From NCBI GenBank assembly GCA_910588565.1, contig CAJUPF010000041.1, forward strand, positions 1 through 29,608: a stretch of 29,608 nucleotides of DNA, given 5' to 3'. Below are positions 16,542-24,336 of the stretch, piece by piece (within the stretch, counting starts at the first letter, position 1; every line of letters begins with the position of its first letter). Source of the stretch: an uncultured Lachnospiraceae bacterium. Its GTDB lineage: Bacteria > Bacillota > Clostridia > Lachnospirales > Lachnospiraceae. The notes beneath the pieces were generated by a model. It made no database searches. It was not told the origin of the DNA and was given only the letters and a program-made list of their open reading frames with translations. The position numbers were made by a program, and so were the translations under genes.

Positions 16542-16670
16542 ATGGGTTTATATCGAGCGGTAAAAGATGATGATCCAAGGGGGTATTTTTACGGTTGGCA
16601 GGAAATGGATTGCTGTTCTAATCCAGGCATCGAAATACTGGTATTATTTTTTATTCCGAAACATAACTAA
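16542..16670 (+). other. Small ORF of uncertain coding status upstream of the type VII promoter
   Basis: A 42-codon ORF begins at ATG 16542 (an in-frame GTG lies at 16533) and ends inside the first direct repeat of the essC promoter. The peptide contains DDDPRGYFYGWQEMD, a Cys pair and a hydrophobic tail (IEILVLFF). There is no clear ribosome site. It may be a remnant of a longer gene or a real small protein; I do not recognise it. It is the only thing seen in the 16429-16660 spacer apart from the XRE promoter. Confidence 0.25.
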
Positions 16671-16706
16671 AAAGGTGTTGCATTTTATAACTAAAAAGGT
16701 TATAAT
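16663..16706 (+). promoter_or_regulatory. Promoter of the type VII locus with two identical 14-bp direct repeats
   Basis: ATAACTAAAAAGGT occurs at 16663-16676 and again, identical, at 16687-16700, a period of 24 bp. The -35 element TTGCAT lies at 16678-16683 between the repeats. The second repeat fills most of the 17-bp spacer and abuts a consensus TATAAT at 16701-16706. Direct repeats placed this way are typical of a dimeric regulator binding at the -35 region. A related arrangement occurs at 27409-27452. Confidence 0.85.
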
Positions 16707-16799
16707 TCAAATGATAAAATGAATGGAACGTGGCAGTGGAAGCATCTGAACTGTTACTGCAAAATACATGCGAAAGATATAAGGAGCAGAGGAACGTAT

Positions 16800-16856
16800 A
16801 TGGAACTCAGTAAGATATTTCTGCTATTGGAGGAAAAATACTTTCGATTATCGTAA
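16800..16856 (+). CDS. Possible 18-codon leader peptide before essC
   Basis: ATG at 16800 opens an 18-residue frame (MELSKIFLLLEEKYFRLS) ending at TAA 16854-16856, six bases before the GTG of essC. AAGGAGCAGAGG at 16781-16792 could serve as its ribosome site. A second site, GGAGGAAA at 16829-16836, lies inside it. Translation of this peptide could deliver ribosomes to the poorly placed essC start. It is too short for a confident coding call. Confidence 0.35.
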   Translation: MELSKIFLLLEEKYFRLS

Positions 16857-16861
16857 AATAT

Positions 16862-19800
16862 GTGGATTCCGTATTTCATGTCTATGAAAAATACCGTCTG
16901 GATCAGGTAAATACGGTAACGATCGGAAATGACCCGGCCAATGATATCTGTTATAAATACCAGAAACTGGTCTCACGCAATCATGCTGTGATTGAGCGGG
17001 AAGGAACGTCATACAGGATTGTCAATAAAAGCATCAACGGCACCTATGTCAATTCCCGCAAAATTGCACAGTCACAAACACTGGAATGGGGAGCTTATAT
17101 CAATATCATGGGACTGCATCTGGTGTTTCTGGGAAATATTCTGGCAGTTGACGTAACTGGAAGCTGCGCACAGATCAACCGTAAAAAACTGACGGAATAC
17201 ACCATGTATGAGGAAGAGACTGTTTACTTAAAGCGAACATATGAAATGTCAGAAGGCAAAACCATTTATCACAGAGCGCCTCGCGGATATGAAAGCCTGG
17301 ATGAGGAGACGATTGAAATTGAAGCTCCTCCGCAGATGAATCTTTCCAGACAGCAGCCGCTATACCTGACGGTCGGCCCGTCTGTTACCATGGCTCTGCC
17401 AATGCTTCTCGGATGTATGATGACGATTACAGCTTCCGGCAGGAACGGAACCGGCTCTTCTCTGTATATGTATTCCGGCCTGATTATGTCAGTAACATCC
17501 GCGGCGATCGGCATAGGCTGGGCGCTGGCAAATATCCGGTACCAGAAAAAAGAAGAAGAAAAACAGGCAAAAGAGCGGTTTAACGCATACAGTGCGTATC
17601 TGATTGAGAAAACAGAAGAAGTAAAACAAAAATATGACGAAACTGCAGCTTTGCTTACTGAGATGTATCCAGACCCGGCCAGCTGCCTTTCTTATGACGG
17701 AAAGGATGGAGTTCTCTGGAACAGAAATGCTTCACATCAGGATTTTCTGAATCATCGTCTGGGAACTGGGACAATCCCATTCCAGATAGAGATCGATATT
17801 CCCAAAAAGAGATTTCAGATCTATCAGGATGAGCTGGCCGAAAAACCAGGATTCCTCAGAGAAAATTACAGCGTTTTATATGATGTGCCGGTGACACTTG
17901 ATTTAAAAGAGCACAGCCTGATCGGCATTGTAGGAGGTAAACATAAACAGGGCGCTATGGAAACAGCGAAATGCATTGCTGCCCAGATAGCGGCCAATAA
18001 CTGCTATACCGATGTAAAAATGGGATTCATCTTTGATAAAAAATGTGCAGAAGAAGAAAAAGCGTTCCGCTTTGCGAAATGGCTTCCCCATGTATGGTCG
18101 GAAGATAAGAAGACAAGATATCTTGCTGCAGATGAGGAGCAGACAGGCGATGTTTCGTATGAACTGACCCGGATTTTCAGAAGCAGGCTTGAGGAAACAA
18201 AACGCCAGAATGAAGCTATACCAAAGCCATGGTATGTATTGTTTATTTCCAATCTGAGAGCTTTGGAAGGAGAGCTTCTGGCCAGATATATTTTTGACAA
18301 AGAAGCAGCCTGCGGCCTGACAACGATTCTTTTGACAGAGCGGTATGAAGAACTGCCGAATGCCTGCGATTTTATAGTAGAGCATACGGATACCTATCAG
18401 GGAATGTATGCTGTTTCCGACAATGAGAGTAAAAAACAGAAAATTGATTTTGATAAGATTGAGGATAACAGGCTCGAACAGTTCGCAAGGCATCTGTCTA
18501 CGCTGCAGGTGCAGGAAATGGAAAAAGGCGGAGAAATTCCGGCGTCCCTGACATTTTTTGATATGTTTGGGATACATCGTCCGGATGAGCTGTCTGTTCG
18601 GGAACGATGGGCAAAAAACAGAACGTATGACAACATAAAAGGCGTTATTGGCCAGAAAGCGGGAGGCGTACACTGTTATCTGGATGTACATGAAAAATAC
18701 CACGGTCCCCATGGCCTTGTCGCAGGTACCACAGGTTCCGGAAAAAGTGAAACACTGCAGACATATATGATGTCTTTGGCAGTCAACTACAGCCCGGATG
18801 ATGCCAGACTGATCAATTTAAGCGGCAGGGTAGACATGACTGGAAACAGCGTCAAACTTTTTTATAAGAAAAAAGCAGAGTATACCTGGGTGGAACATCT
18901 GGAAACAGCGCTGCAGGAGTCTCTGCGAAGGCTCCAGCTGACACTAAAAGAAGCGCTGCGGGAAGAGTCCATGCTTTGCAGCCTGATGGAAATGATGTAT
19001 GAATGTATGCATGAAATGAAGCTGGAATATCCGTCCGGCAAATATAATGACGCCAGACTGGAAGATTTCATACGGCTTTATGATGCTGTCTGCCAGCAGG
19101 ATATCCTGCCAGAGGATATGATTTCAGAACTGCTGAAATGCGCTGCAGAACAAAAGATAAAGCTTCCGCAGAAGAAAGAAAAAACACAGCTGGACGCAAT
19201 AAAAGAATATCTGGCAGCGATGGCGGAAGAGAATGGTTATCAGTACCGCCTGCAGCTCTGGATGCCGGTGTTAGGCACGCATATTTATCTGGACGAGTTT
19301 GCAGAGTATTCAGAATGTCGTTTTGAAAAAGGCGTCTGGCCAGAACATGCAAAAGAATTTTCTCTTGCATTTGTTCTTGGAAAAACGGACGATCCGGAGA
19401 ACCAGAACCAGATGCCGTTGATTCTGGATTTTGCTGAAGACGGCCATATTGCAGTATGCGGGTCGATTGTCAGCGGAAGAAGTACGATGCTGCAGACGAT
19501 GGCATATGCCCTGATTCAGAGATATTCACCGGAACTTGTGACGATGTATGCGCTGGATTTCAGCAGCAAAATGATGTCTGCATTTGAAATGGCGCCTCAT
19601 ATGGGCGGAATTATGTATGAAACAGATACTGACAAAATATCCAAATTTTTTAATATGATGCATACGATCCTGGAAGAAAGGAAAGCTTTGTTCCGCGGCG
19701 GCAATTACAGCCAGTATGTCAAAGTGCATGGTGTAACCCTTCCGGCAATTCTGATTTTTATAGACAATTATGCGTCTTTTAAAGAAAAAACAAATGAAAA

Positions 19801-20968
19801 ATACGAAGACTTCCTGATCCGCCTGTCCAAAGAAGGCGTCAGCCATGGCATATTCCTGATTGTGACCGGGACAGGATTTGGCAGGAACGATATTACAGCA
19901 CGGGTAGGTGAAAATATCAATACCATTCTCTGCCTTTCCCTGCAGGATAAATTTGCTTATGCAGATTTGCTGCACAGCAATCAGATCGAAGTGATGCCGG
20001 AGGGCGGTATCCATGGCAGAGGCCTTGTTCTTTACGGAGGCAGGGTATTAGAATACCAGACCGCACTGGCTCTAAAGGCAGAAAACGACTACCAGAGGAT
20101 GGAGCAGATCCGTTTGAAATGCGAAGAAATGAAATGCGCATGGCAGGGAAAATCAGCGCGCAGGATACCGGAGATCCCGGCAAAACCGGTATGGTCAGAG
20201 TTCCATAATCTGGAAGAATACCAGAAGATGTCAGCCGATCCCAAATACCTTCCTGTGGGGTACGACGCAGCCAATGCAAGTGTCTATGGTATTCCTCTGT
20301 TACAAACCTATTGCTATCTGATCACAGGGATGGCCTGTTCCGGCAAAACAAATTTTCTGAAAGTATGTATACAGGCTGCTCTTGAAAAAGACAGCGTTGT
20401 CTGTGTTATTGACGGTACGGGACGTGATTTGAAAAATTATGGCAGAGAAGATCGTGTGATTTATGCTGTAACAGAACAGGAACTGTACGATTTCTTTGAA
20501 AAGCTGCTTCCTGTCTTCAAAGAACGGAATCAGTTAAAGAACCAGATGCTTAGTGAGGATTTTGAAGAAGATGAAATTTTTGCAGCGATGAGCAAAGAAA
20601 AACCGTATTTTATCTTTATTTCCGATTTAAGCTGGTTTGTGCCGCTTATTTACCGCGCAGAACTGGACATGCGGGGATTTCTGGAAAATATCATTTCAAA
20701 AGGGCGGCTGCATAATATTTATTTTTTCGCGGACATGTCGCTGGAAAACAGGACGTTTACAGCCGGCCATGCCATATATGAATTTTTCACAGGATATAAA
20801 ACCGGGATTCATTTTGGCGGAAAGACGCTGGAAAATCCAATTTTAAATTATGATCACCTTTCGTTTGCAGAAAAAAGCAAGACGGAAGCGCCGGGAATTG
20901 GAGCGGTTCCAAATGTGTCAGGCGAGGGTGCGGCAGAGAAAGTGGTGGTTCCGCTGGCGAGGAAATAG
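16862..20968 (+). CDS. essC: EssC-like type VII secretion ATPase (FtsK/SpoIIIE family) with a shortened first ATPase domain
   Basis: This 1368-residue membrane ATPase is the motor of a Firmicutes-type (T7SSb) system that exports WXG100 proteins. An FHA domain at about residues 15-95 shows G22, S38-R39-N40-H41 and N59-G60. Two helices follow at about 168-190 and 201-223, then a cytoplasmic region. Domain 1 has a perfect Walker A GTTGSGKS at 622-629, but the expected LIDYKGGG and SDEFAEL segments are absent. About 20 residues after Walker A it passes into what looks like the end of the domain plus a helical insert. Domain 2 has G867-SIVSGRST with R873 replacing the lysine, and Walker B-like LIFIDNYASF. 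Domain 3 has intact GMACSGKT at 1156-1163 and FIFISDLSWF. Staphylococcal EssC is about 100 residues longer and has two FHA domains. GTG 16862 lacks a well-spaced ribosome site; the frame opens at 16814 and ATT 16847 is possible. Confidence 0.93.
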   Translation: MDSVFHVYEKYRLDQVNTVTIGNDPANDICYKYQKLVSRNHAVIEREGTSYRIVNKSINGTYVNSRKIAQSQTLEWGAYINIMGLHLVFLGNILAVDVTGSCAQINRKKLTEYTMYEEETVYLKRTYEMSEGKTIYHRAPRGYESLDEETIEIEAPPQMNLSRQQPLYLTVGPSVTMALPMLLGCMMTITASGRNGTGSSLYMYSGLIMSVTSAAIGIGWALANIRYQKKEEEKQAKERFNAYSAYLIEKTEEVKQKYDETAALLTEMYPDPASCLSYDGKDGVLWNRNASHQDFLNHRLGTGTIPFQIEIDIPKKRFQIYQDELAEKPGFLRENYSVLYDVPVTLDLKEHSLIGIVGGKHKQGAMETAKCIAAQIAANNCYTDVKMGFIFDKKCAEEEKAFRFAKWLPHVWSEDKKTRYLAADEEQTGDVSYELTRIFRSRLEETKRQNEAIPKPWYVLFISNLRALEGELLARYIFDKEAACGLTTILLTERYEELPNACDFIVEHTDTYQGMYAVSDNESKKQKIDFDKIEDNRLEQFARHLSTLQVQEMEKGGEIPASLTFFDMFGIHRPDELSVRERWAKNRTYDNIKGVIGQKAGGVHCYLDVHEKYHGPHGLVAGTTGSGKSETLQTYMMSLAVNYSPDDARLINLSGRVDMTGNSVKLFYKKKAEYTWVEHLETALQESLRRLQLTLKEALREESMLCSLMEMMYECMHEMKLEYPSGKYNDARLEDFIRLYDAVCQQDILPEDMISELLKCAAEQKIKLPQKKEKTQLDAIKEYLAAMAEENGYQYRLQLWMPVLGTHIYLDEFAEYSECRFEKGVWPEHAKEFSLAFVLGKTDDPENQNQMPLILDFAEDGHIAVCGSIVSGRSTMLQTMAYALIQRYSPELVTMYALDFSSKMMSAFEMAPHMGGIMYETDTDKISKFFNMMHTILEERKALFRGGNYSQYVKVHGVTLPAILIFIDNYASFKEKTNEKYEDFLIRLSKEGVSHGIFLIVTGTGFGRNDITARVGENINTILCLSLQDKFAYADLLHSNQIEVMPEGGIHGRGLVLYGGRVLEYQTALALKAENDYQRMEQIRLKCEEMKCAWQGKSARRIPEIPAKPVWSEFHNLEEYQKMSADPKYLPVGYDAANASVYGIPLLQTYCYLITGMACSGKTNFLKVCIQAALEKDSVVCVIDGTGRDLKNYGREDRVIYAVTEQELYDFFEKLLPVFKERNQLKNQMLSEDFEEDEIFAAMSKEKPYFIFISDLSWFVPLIYRAELDMRGFLENIISKGRLHNIYFFADMSLENRTFTAGHAIYEFFTGYKTGIHFGGKTLENPILNYDHLSFAEKSKTEAPGIGAVPNVSGEGAAEKVVVPLARK

Positions 20969-21006
20969 AGAGTCCAATCAATATCCGCAGAACAGGAGGG
21001 GATCGT

Positions 21007-21255
21007 GTGATATTAACAGATGTATATATACCGTCTATTGATGACAGTTATGATTTTATGCTGGATGAAAATGTGCCTGTGGAGCAGATTATAACGGAAA
21101 TCAGTGAGATGGTATCCAAAAAAGTGCAGGGCAGAATGCCGGAAAACGGGACAGGTTTTATGATGTGTTCCATGGATAAATATGAGATTCTGGACAGGAA
21201 CCAGACACTGCATGGAAATGGAATCCGGGATGGAAGCAGGCTGATGCTGGTATAA
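21007..21255 (+). CDS. yukD: YukD/EsaB-like ubiquitin-fold protein of the type VII system
   Basis: This 82-residue protein begins at GTG 21007, six bases after AGGAGGG, an ideal spacing. It has the YukD pattern: an opening strand (ILTDVYIPS), a helix (VPVEQIITEISEMVSKKV), and the signature C-terminal stretch ending LHGNGIRDGSRLMLV. YukD and EsaB are small cytoplasmic ubiquitin-like proteins needed for, or tuning, T7SSb activity. They are not conjugated to substrates and lack a diglycine tail, as here. It lies 38 bases after essC and 16 bases before the first WXG100 gene, so it is the second gene of the operon. Confidence 0.9.
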   Translation: MILTDVYIPSIDDSYDFMLDENVPVEQIITEISEMVSKKVQGRMPENGTGFMMCSMDKYEILDRNQTLHGNGIRDGSRLMLV

Positions 21256-21271
21256 ACGGAAGGGGAGAAGT

Positions 21272-21574
21272 ATGGGTAATTATATAAAAATAAACACGGA
21301 TCGGCTGAATGGCGATGCGGAGACGGCCGCCGGGCTGATTCAGTCTATTAAAACAGAACTTGGCAATATGAAGCAGAGCGTGGCGCAGCTGGACGGCATG
21401 TGGGACGGGCCTGGCAGCGAAGCCTTTAAGCGGGCATTTCAGGATGATATGAATGCAATGGACACGGTTCTTAAAAACCTGGACAGCATTCATTCTTTTG
21501 AGGTCAATGCTAAATCCAAATATGACGCATGTGAACGGAATGTTGGGGATATCGTGGCAGGGATTCGTGTGTAA
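21272..21574 (+). CDS. WXG100-family protein 1
   Basis: The 100-residue protein is a helix-turn-helix hairpin with the W-x-G turn at W44-D-G46. The C-terminal type VII export signal Y-x3-E is Y84-DAC-E88. A ribosome site (AAGGGGAG) lies about six bases before the ATG. WXG100 proteins are exported as dimers and often act as chaperones or structural parts of the T7SSb machine. Being the first one after essC-yukD, it is the best candidate for the EsxA-like core substrate. Unlike most family members it contains a Cys (C87) inside the export signal. Confidence 0.93.
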   Translation: MGNYIKINTDRLNGDAETAAGLIQSIKTELGNMKQSVAQLDGMWDGPGSEAFKRAFQDDMNAMDTVLKNLDSIHSFEVNAKSKYDACERNVGDIVAGIRV

Positions 21575-21646
21575 AATCCATATGCAGGCATATTCCCACA
21601 TGGCAGGATCACGGGAATATTTCACAGATTACAGGGGGTGAGCAAA

Positions 21647-21964
21647 ATGGCAGATATACAGCTGAAGGTATCTCCGGATGCAATGCGGGCAAAAGCGCAG
21701 GAAATTACAGATCAGGCGTCCAGAATCGAAAACAGCTGGAACAGGATTCATGATTTGATAGAAAATTCCAAAGCTTACTGGCAGGGCGACGCCAGTGAGT
21801 ACCACCGAAAGTATTTAAAGGAGAATGACGAGGATATCAAAAAGATGCTGAAACGTCTGCGTGAGCATCCGGAAGACTTGCAGAAAATGGCGGGAATCTA
21901 TGTGGAAGCAGAGGCAAAAGCAGCACAGATCGCATCTGCGCTTCCGGATGATGTCATTGCTTAA
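21647..21964 (+). CDS. WXG100-family protein 2
   Basis: The 105-residue protein has turn motif W45-Q-G47 and export signal Y85-VEA-E89 (Y-x3-E), followed by a tail ending DDVIA. ATG 21647 is preferred over GTG 21638 because AGGGGGTG then sits about nine bases upstream. The second helix is highly charged (KYLKENDEDIKKMLKRL), unlike the other copies. The tail ending is similar to that of the copy at 22677-22994 (SSDVIV). It is followed 10 bases later by the next copy, and adjacency suggests the two could form a heterodimer. Confidence 0.9.
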   Translation: MADIQLKVSPDAMRAKAQEITDQASRIENSWNRIHDLIENSKAYWQGDASEYHRKYLKENDEDIKKMLKRLREHPEDLQKMAGIYVEAEAKAAQIASALPDDVIA

Positions 21965-21974
21965 GGAGGAGAAA

Positions 21975-22292
21975 ATGGCAAAAACAATGTATTCTATTCA
22001 AATGGATTTCCAGAGAGCAAAAAACCAGGCGGAACGGCTCGAAGGGATCGCAAGGGATATCAGCAGGCTTGCAGATAATAACCTGGCAGGCTGTATGCGG
22101 GATATTTCCGCCAACTGGAAAAGCGGGAATGCCAGCCTGTATGTAAGCAAAGGGCAGACTGTGGCGGAACATCTGCGTTCTGTGGCAGCGGGGCTGAACC
22201 AGACAGCCGCTACAATACGCACCATAGCGCAGAATACGTATAATGCCGAGAAACGGGCGATAGAGCTGGCGAAGGCGAGGAAGTATAAGTAG
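21975..22292 (+). CDS. Divergent WXG100-like protein 3, lacking the export signal
   Basis: The 105-residue helical hairpin starts at ATG 21975, preceded by AAGGAGGAG. The longer open frame upstream overlaps the previous gene and has no ribosome site. The turn has W48-K-S-G51, one residue longer than W-x-G. The C-terminal Tyr is followed by NAEK, so the Y-x3-D/E export signal is absent. The tail is basic (ELAKARKYK). In T7SSb, partners that lack the signal are exported, if at all, by pairing with a signal-bearing one, so this may be the passive partner of the protein encoded just upstream, or a cytoplasmic chaperone. Confidence 0.8.
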   Translation: MAKTMYSIQMDFQRAKNQAERLEGIARDISRLADNNLAGCMRDISANWKSGNASLYVSKGQTVAEHLRSVAAGLNQTAATIRTIAQNTYNAEKRAIELAKARKYK

Positions 22293-22355
22293 AAGGTAAA
22301 TTGGATCTTACATGCAAAGATGCATAGAAGATAAAAAAGGAGGAGGTCATAAAAA

Positions 22356-22658
22356 ATGGCAAATATTACAGTAAACACATCCACGATCACGAACAAAGCG
22401 GGGGAATTAAAGACATTAAACAGCAGCCTGAAAACACAGATCGAAGAGCTGACGTCAACAGAAAGCGCTTTAAATTCCATGTGGGAAGGCGATGCCAATG
22501 ATGCATTCCACAAAGCATTCACCCAGGACATTAACCAGATGAATGAATTTTACAATGCAATTGAAAAGTACATCACCAGCTTGCAGGAAATTGTAAGCGT
22601 ATATGAAAAAGCAGAAAACGCCAATTTAAACACAGCGAACACAAGATCGTACAAATAA
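22356..22658 (+). CDS. WXG100-family protein 4
   Basis: The 100-residue protein has the turn at W43-E-G45 and Y83-EKA-E87 as the Y-x3-E export signal. The ribosome site is very strong (AAAGGAGGAGG), and the spacer before it (22293-22355) contains no terminator. The first helix is rich in Ser/Thr/Asn and the C-terminal AENANLNTANTRSYK stretch is polar and flexible. Similarity of the YEKAENAN and YTQAENAN ends suggests that this protein and the next arose by duplication. Confidence 0.93.
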   Translation: MANITVNTSTITNKAGELKTLNSSLKTQIEELTSTESALNSMWEGDANDAFHKAFTQDINQMNEFYNAIEKYITSLQEIVSVYEKAENANLNTANTRSYK

Positions 22659-22676
22659 GAAAGCGAGGATACAATT

Positions 22677-22994
22677 ATGACAGGAACATTAAAAGTAGAT
22701 GTGTCAAAATTGACAGGAACGGCGACTTCATTTCAGAATACCGGCAATCAGATTAAAAATCTGACTACGCAGATGACAACATTGGTTACAAGTTTAAGCG
22801 GTGAAGTATGGAGCGGTGATGCGGCAACAGCCTATAAGAATAAATTTAACGGGCTGCAGGATGATATTAACCGGATGGTTGGCATGGTAAATGAGCATGT
22901 AACAGATCTGCAGGCCATGGCACAGGAATATACACAGGCAGAAAACGCAAATGTGGCTGCGGCAAATGCGTTGTCCTCGGATGTGATTGTGTAA
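22677..22994 (+). CDS. WXG100-family protein 5
   Basis: The 105-residue protein has the turn at W45-S-G47 and Y85-TQA-E89 as export signal, followed by a short tail ending SSDVIV. Ribosome site GCGAGGA lies about six bases before the ATG and the gene starts 18 bases after its neighbour. It is the last of the five. A hairpin-containing gap of about 110 bases separates it from the candidate effector at 23108, so the WXG100 genes may be expressed at a different level from the effector pair. Confidence 0.92.
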   Translation: MTGTLKVDVSKLTGTATSFQNTGNQIKNLTTQMTTLVTSLSGEVWSGDAATAYKNKFNGLQDDINRMVGMVNEHVTDLQAMAQEYTQAENANVAAANALSSDVIV

Positions 22995-23000
22995 AAAGAA

Positions 23001-23049
23001 AAGAGCAGCAGAACATGTGATAGGAGCACATGGGAAATCCAGTGCTCTT
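23001..23049 (+). repeat. Nested inverted repeat between WXG100 genes and effector
   Basis: Outer arms AAGAGCA (23001-23007) and TGCTCTT (23043-23049) enclose CATGTG (23014-23019) and CACATG (23027-23032). A moderate T-rich stretch follows. It may act as an attenuator or RNA-stability element separating the effector pair from the upstream genes. Confidence 0.45.
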
Positions 23050-23107
23050 ATCCTGTGTTTTATATGGATAAAGATTTTTAATATTCAACAGAAGGGAGGG
23101 TGGAAAT

Positions 23108-24319
23108 TTGGGTGAGATTGAAATAAAATTAGATGTATTAAAAACTTGTGCTGGATCACTGGCACAGTCGGCCAGTTCATTAGAAGGAAAAAGAAGTGAG
23201 ATAGAGAGCATAGCATCAAATTTATCGCTTTCAGAAGTATCCAAAGCACAGGTAAAGAAGAAACTGCAAAATCTTACAAGTACCCTGGAACAGAAGAAGA
23301 CACAGATAAACGCTTTGAAGAATGCATTGGATTCCATTGGAAACCAGTACAGAACCGCCGAAAGTGAGATTACCGGGGTTGTTATTTCAAAAGCAGTATA
23401 TGCAACATTTGATGCTCATAACTATACAGGGGCAATCGCAGCTGCAGGGGCAGTAGCAGGCAACCTTCTGAAAGTCAGCCAGATTATGAGCAAGAAAAAG
23501 AAGTCTAATGTATTTATAGATGAATTTACATCTAATTATGGTGTGAAAGAAGCTTTATCAGGAGCAGGCCATATCAGTACAATATATGGACTGATGAGCA
23601 GTTATAAAAAAGCTGCTTCATGGAAAGACATTGTCAAAACAAGCAAGGAAGCGTATGAATTTGTGTCGGGCGCTGCAAAAACGTATAATAATTACAAAAA
23701 AATCGGTAATGCCGTCGGAACAAAAACAGCTATGGCATGGTGGGCAAAGAAAATTACCGGATTAAAACCTCTGGGCAGAGCTTCCGCAGCAAAAAATCCG
23801 GTTACACGTTTTGTCAATAATCTGACGAACAAAACATCCCCATTCCGTGCCCAGTTTGATGATGTCGTTGCTACTTTTAAAGGTAAAAATGGTGTAAAAA
23901 AGGCAGCAGCTTCCTGGGCATCTGTTGCGCTCAGCGGTGTAACCAACTTGTTTGACAATATGGAAGAACAGGCAAATTCTAATGGTACGATGTCAGACGC
24001 CAGAGTAATCGCTGAGACAATAACGGAGACAGCGGTAGATACTGTTATAACCTATGGGGCTAATATAGTAGTTGGAGCTGCAATCACAACTGCATTGGGT
24101 ACGGTCGCTGCTCCGGGAATTCTTGTTGTTGCAGCAAGTGGCGCTGTCATTGCAGGAATTAATGCAGGAGTAAAAGCGTTGACAGGAAAAACCACTACAG
24201 AATGGGTATCCGACACAATTCTTGATACAGGGGCTGCAATAGGCAAGGCAGTCAGCAAAACTGCCAAAAATGTTACCAAGTCAATAGGAAATTGGTTTAA
24301 TAAATTATCATTTGCATAA
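23108..24319 (+). CDS. Candidate type VII-exported effector with Gly/Ala-rich membrane-active C-terminus
   Basis: The 403-residue protein starts at TTG 23108, seven bases after GAAGGGAGGG; a GTG at 23100 is out of frame. Residues 1-90 form a charged helical hairpin like WXG100/LXG targeting domains and end with Y81-RTA-E85, the Y-x3-E export signal. No W-x-G turn or LxG motif is evident. A short hydrophobic helix (about 106-122) and a Lys-rich region follow. Residues 317-354 are strongly hydrophobic and rich in Gly, Ala and Val, with the helix-break-helix look of glycine-zipper pore formers such as the LXG toxin TelE. A basic amphipathic tail ends the protein. No nuclease, NADase or lipase motif was recognised. 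Position after the WXG100 genes and before a DUF4176-like gene supports an exported effector. Toxicity is inference. Confidence 0.6.
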   Translation: MGEIEIKLDVLKTCAGSLAQSASSLEGKRSEIESIASNLSLSEVSKAQVKKKLQNLTSTLEQKKTQINALKNALDSIGNQYRTAESEITGVVISKAVYATFDAHNYTGAIAAAGAVAGNLLKVSQIMSKKKKSNVFIDEFTSNYGVKEALSGAGHISTIYGLMSSYKKAASWKDIVKTSKEAYEFVSGAAKTYNNYKKIGNAVGTKTAMAWWAKKITGLKPLGRASAAKNPVTRFVNNLTNKTSPFRAQFDDVVATFKGKNGVKKAAASWASVALSGVTNLFDNMEEQANSNGTMSDARVIAETITETAVDTVITYGANIVVGAAITTALGTVAAPGILVVAASGAVIAGINAGVKALTGKTTTEWVSDTILDTGAAIGKAVSKTAKNVTKSIGNWFNKLSFA

Positions 24320-24336
24320 TGGAGGAATAGCAGAAT

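Noticed and set aside
17903..18712. 269-residue minus-strand frame inside essC
   Set aside because: It is fully antisense to the EssC coding sequence, has no ribosome site and no recognisable domain.
19288..19310. DEFAEY in EssC as a displaced Walker B of domain 1
   Set aside because: It looks like the SDEFAEL motif, but the surrounding sequence (LWMPVLGTHIYLDEF, then VWPEHAKEFSLAFVLG) aligns with the linker between domains 1 and 2, where a similar acidic stretch is ordinary.
19460..19486. K-to-R change in Walker A of EssC domain 2 as a novel defect
   Set aside because: As I recall, staphylococcal EssC also has arginine at this position (a GYGRTT motif), so it is a family feature and not specific to this locus.
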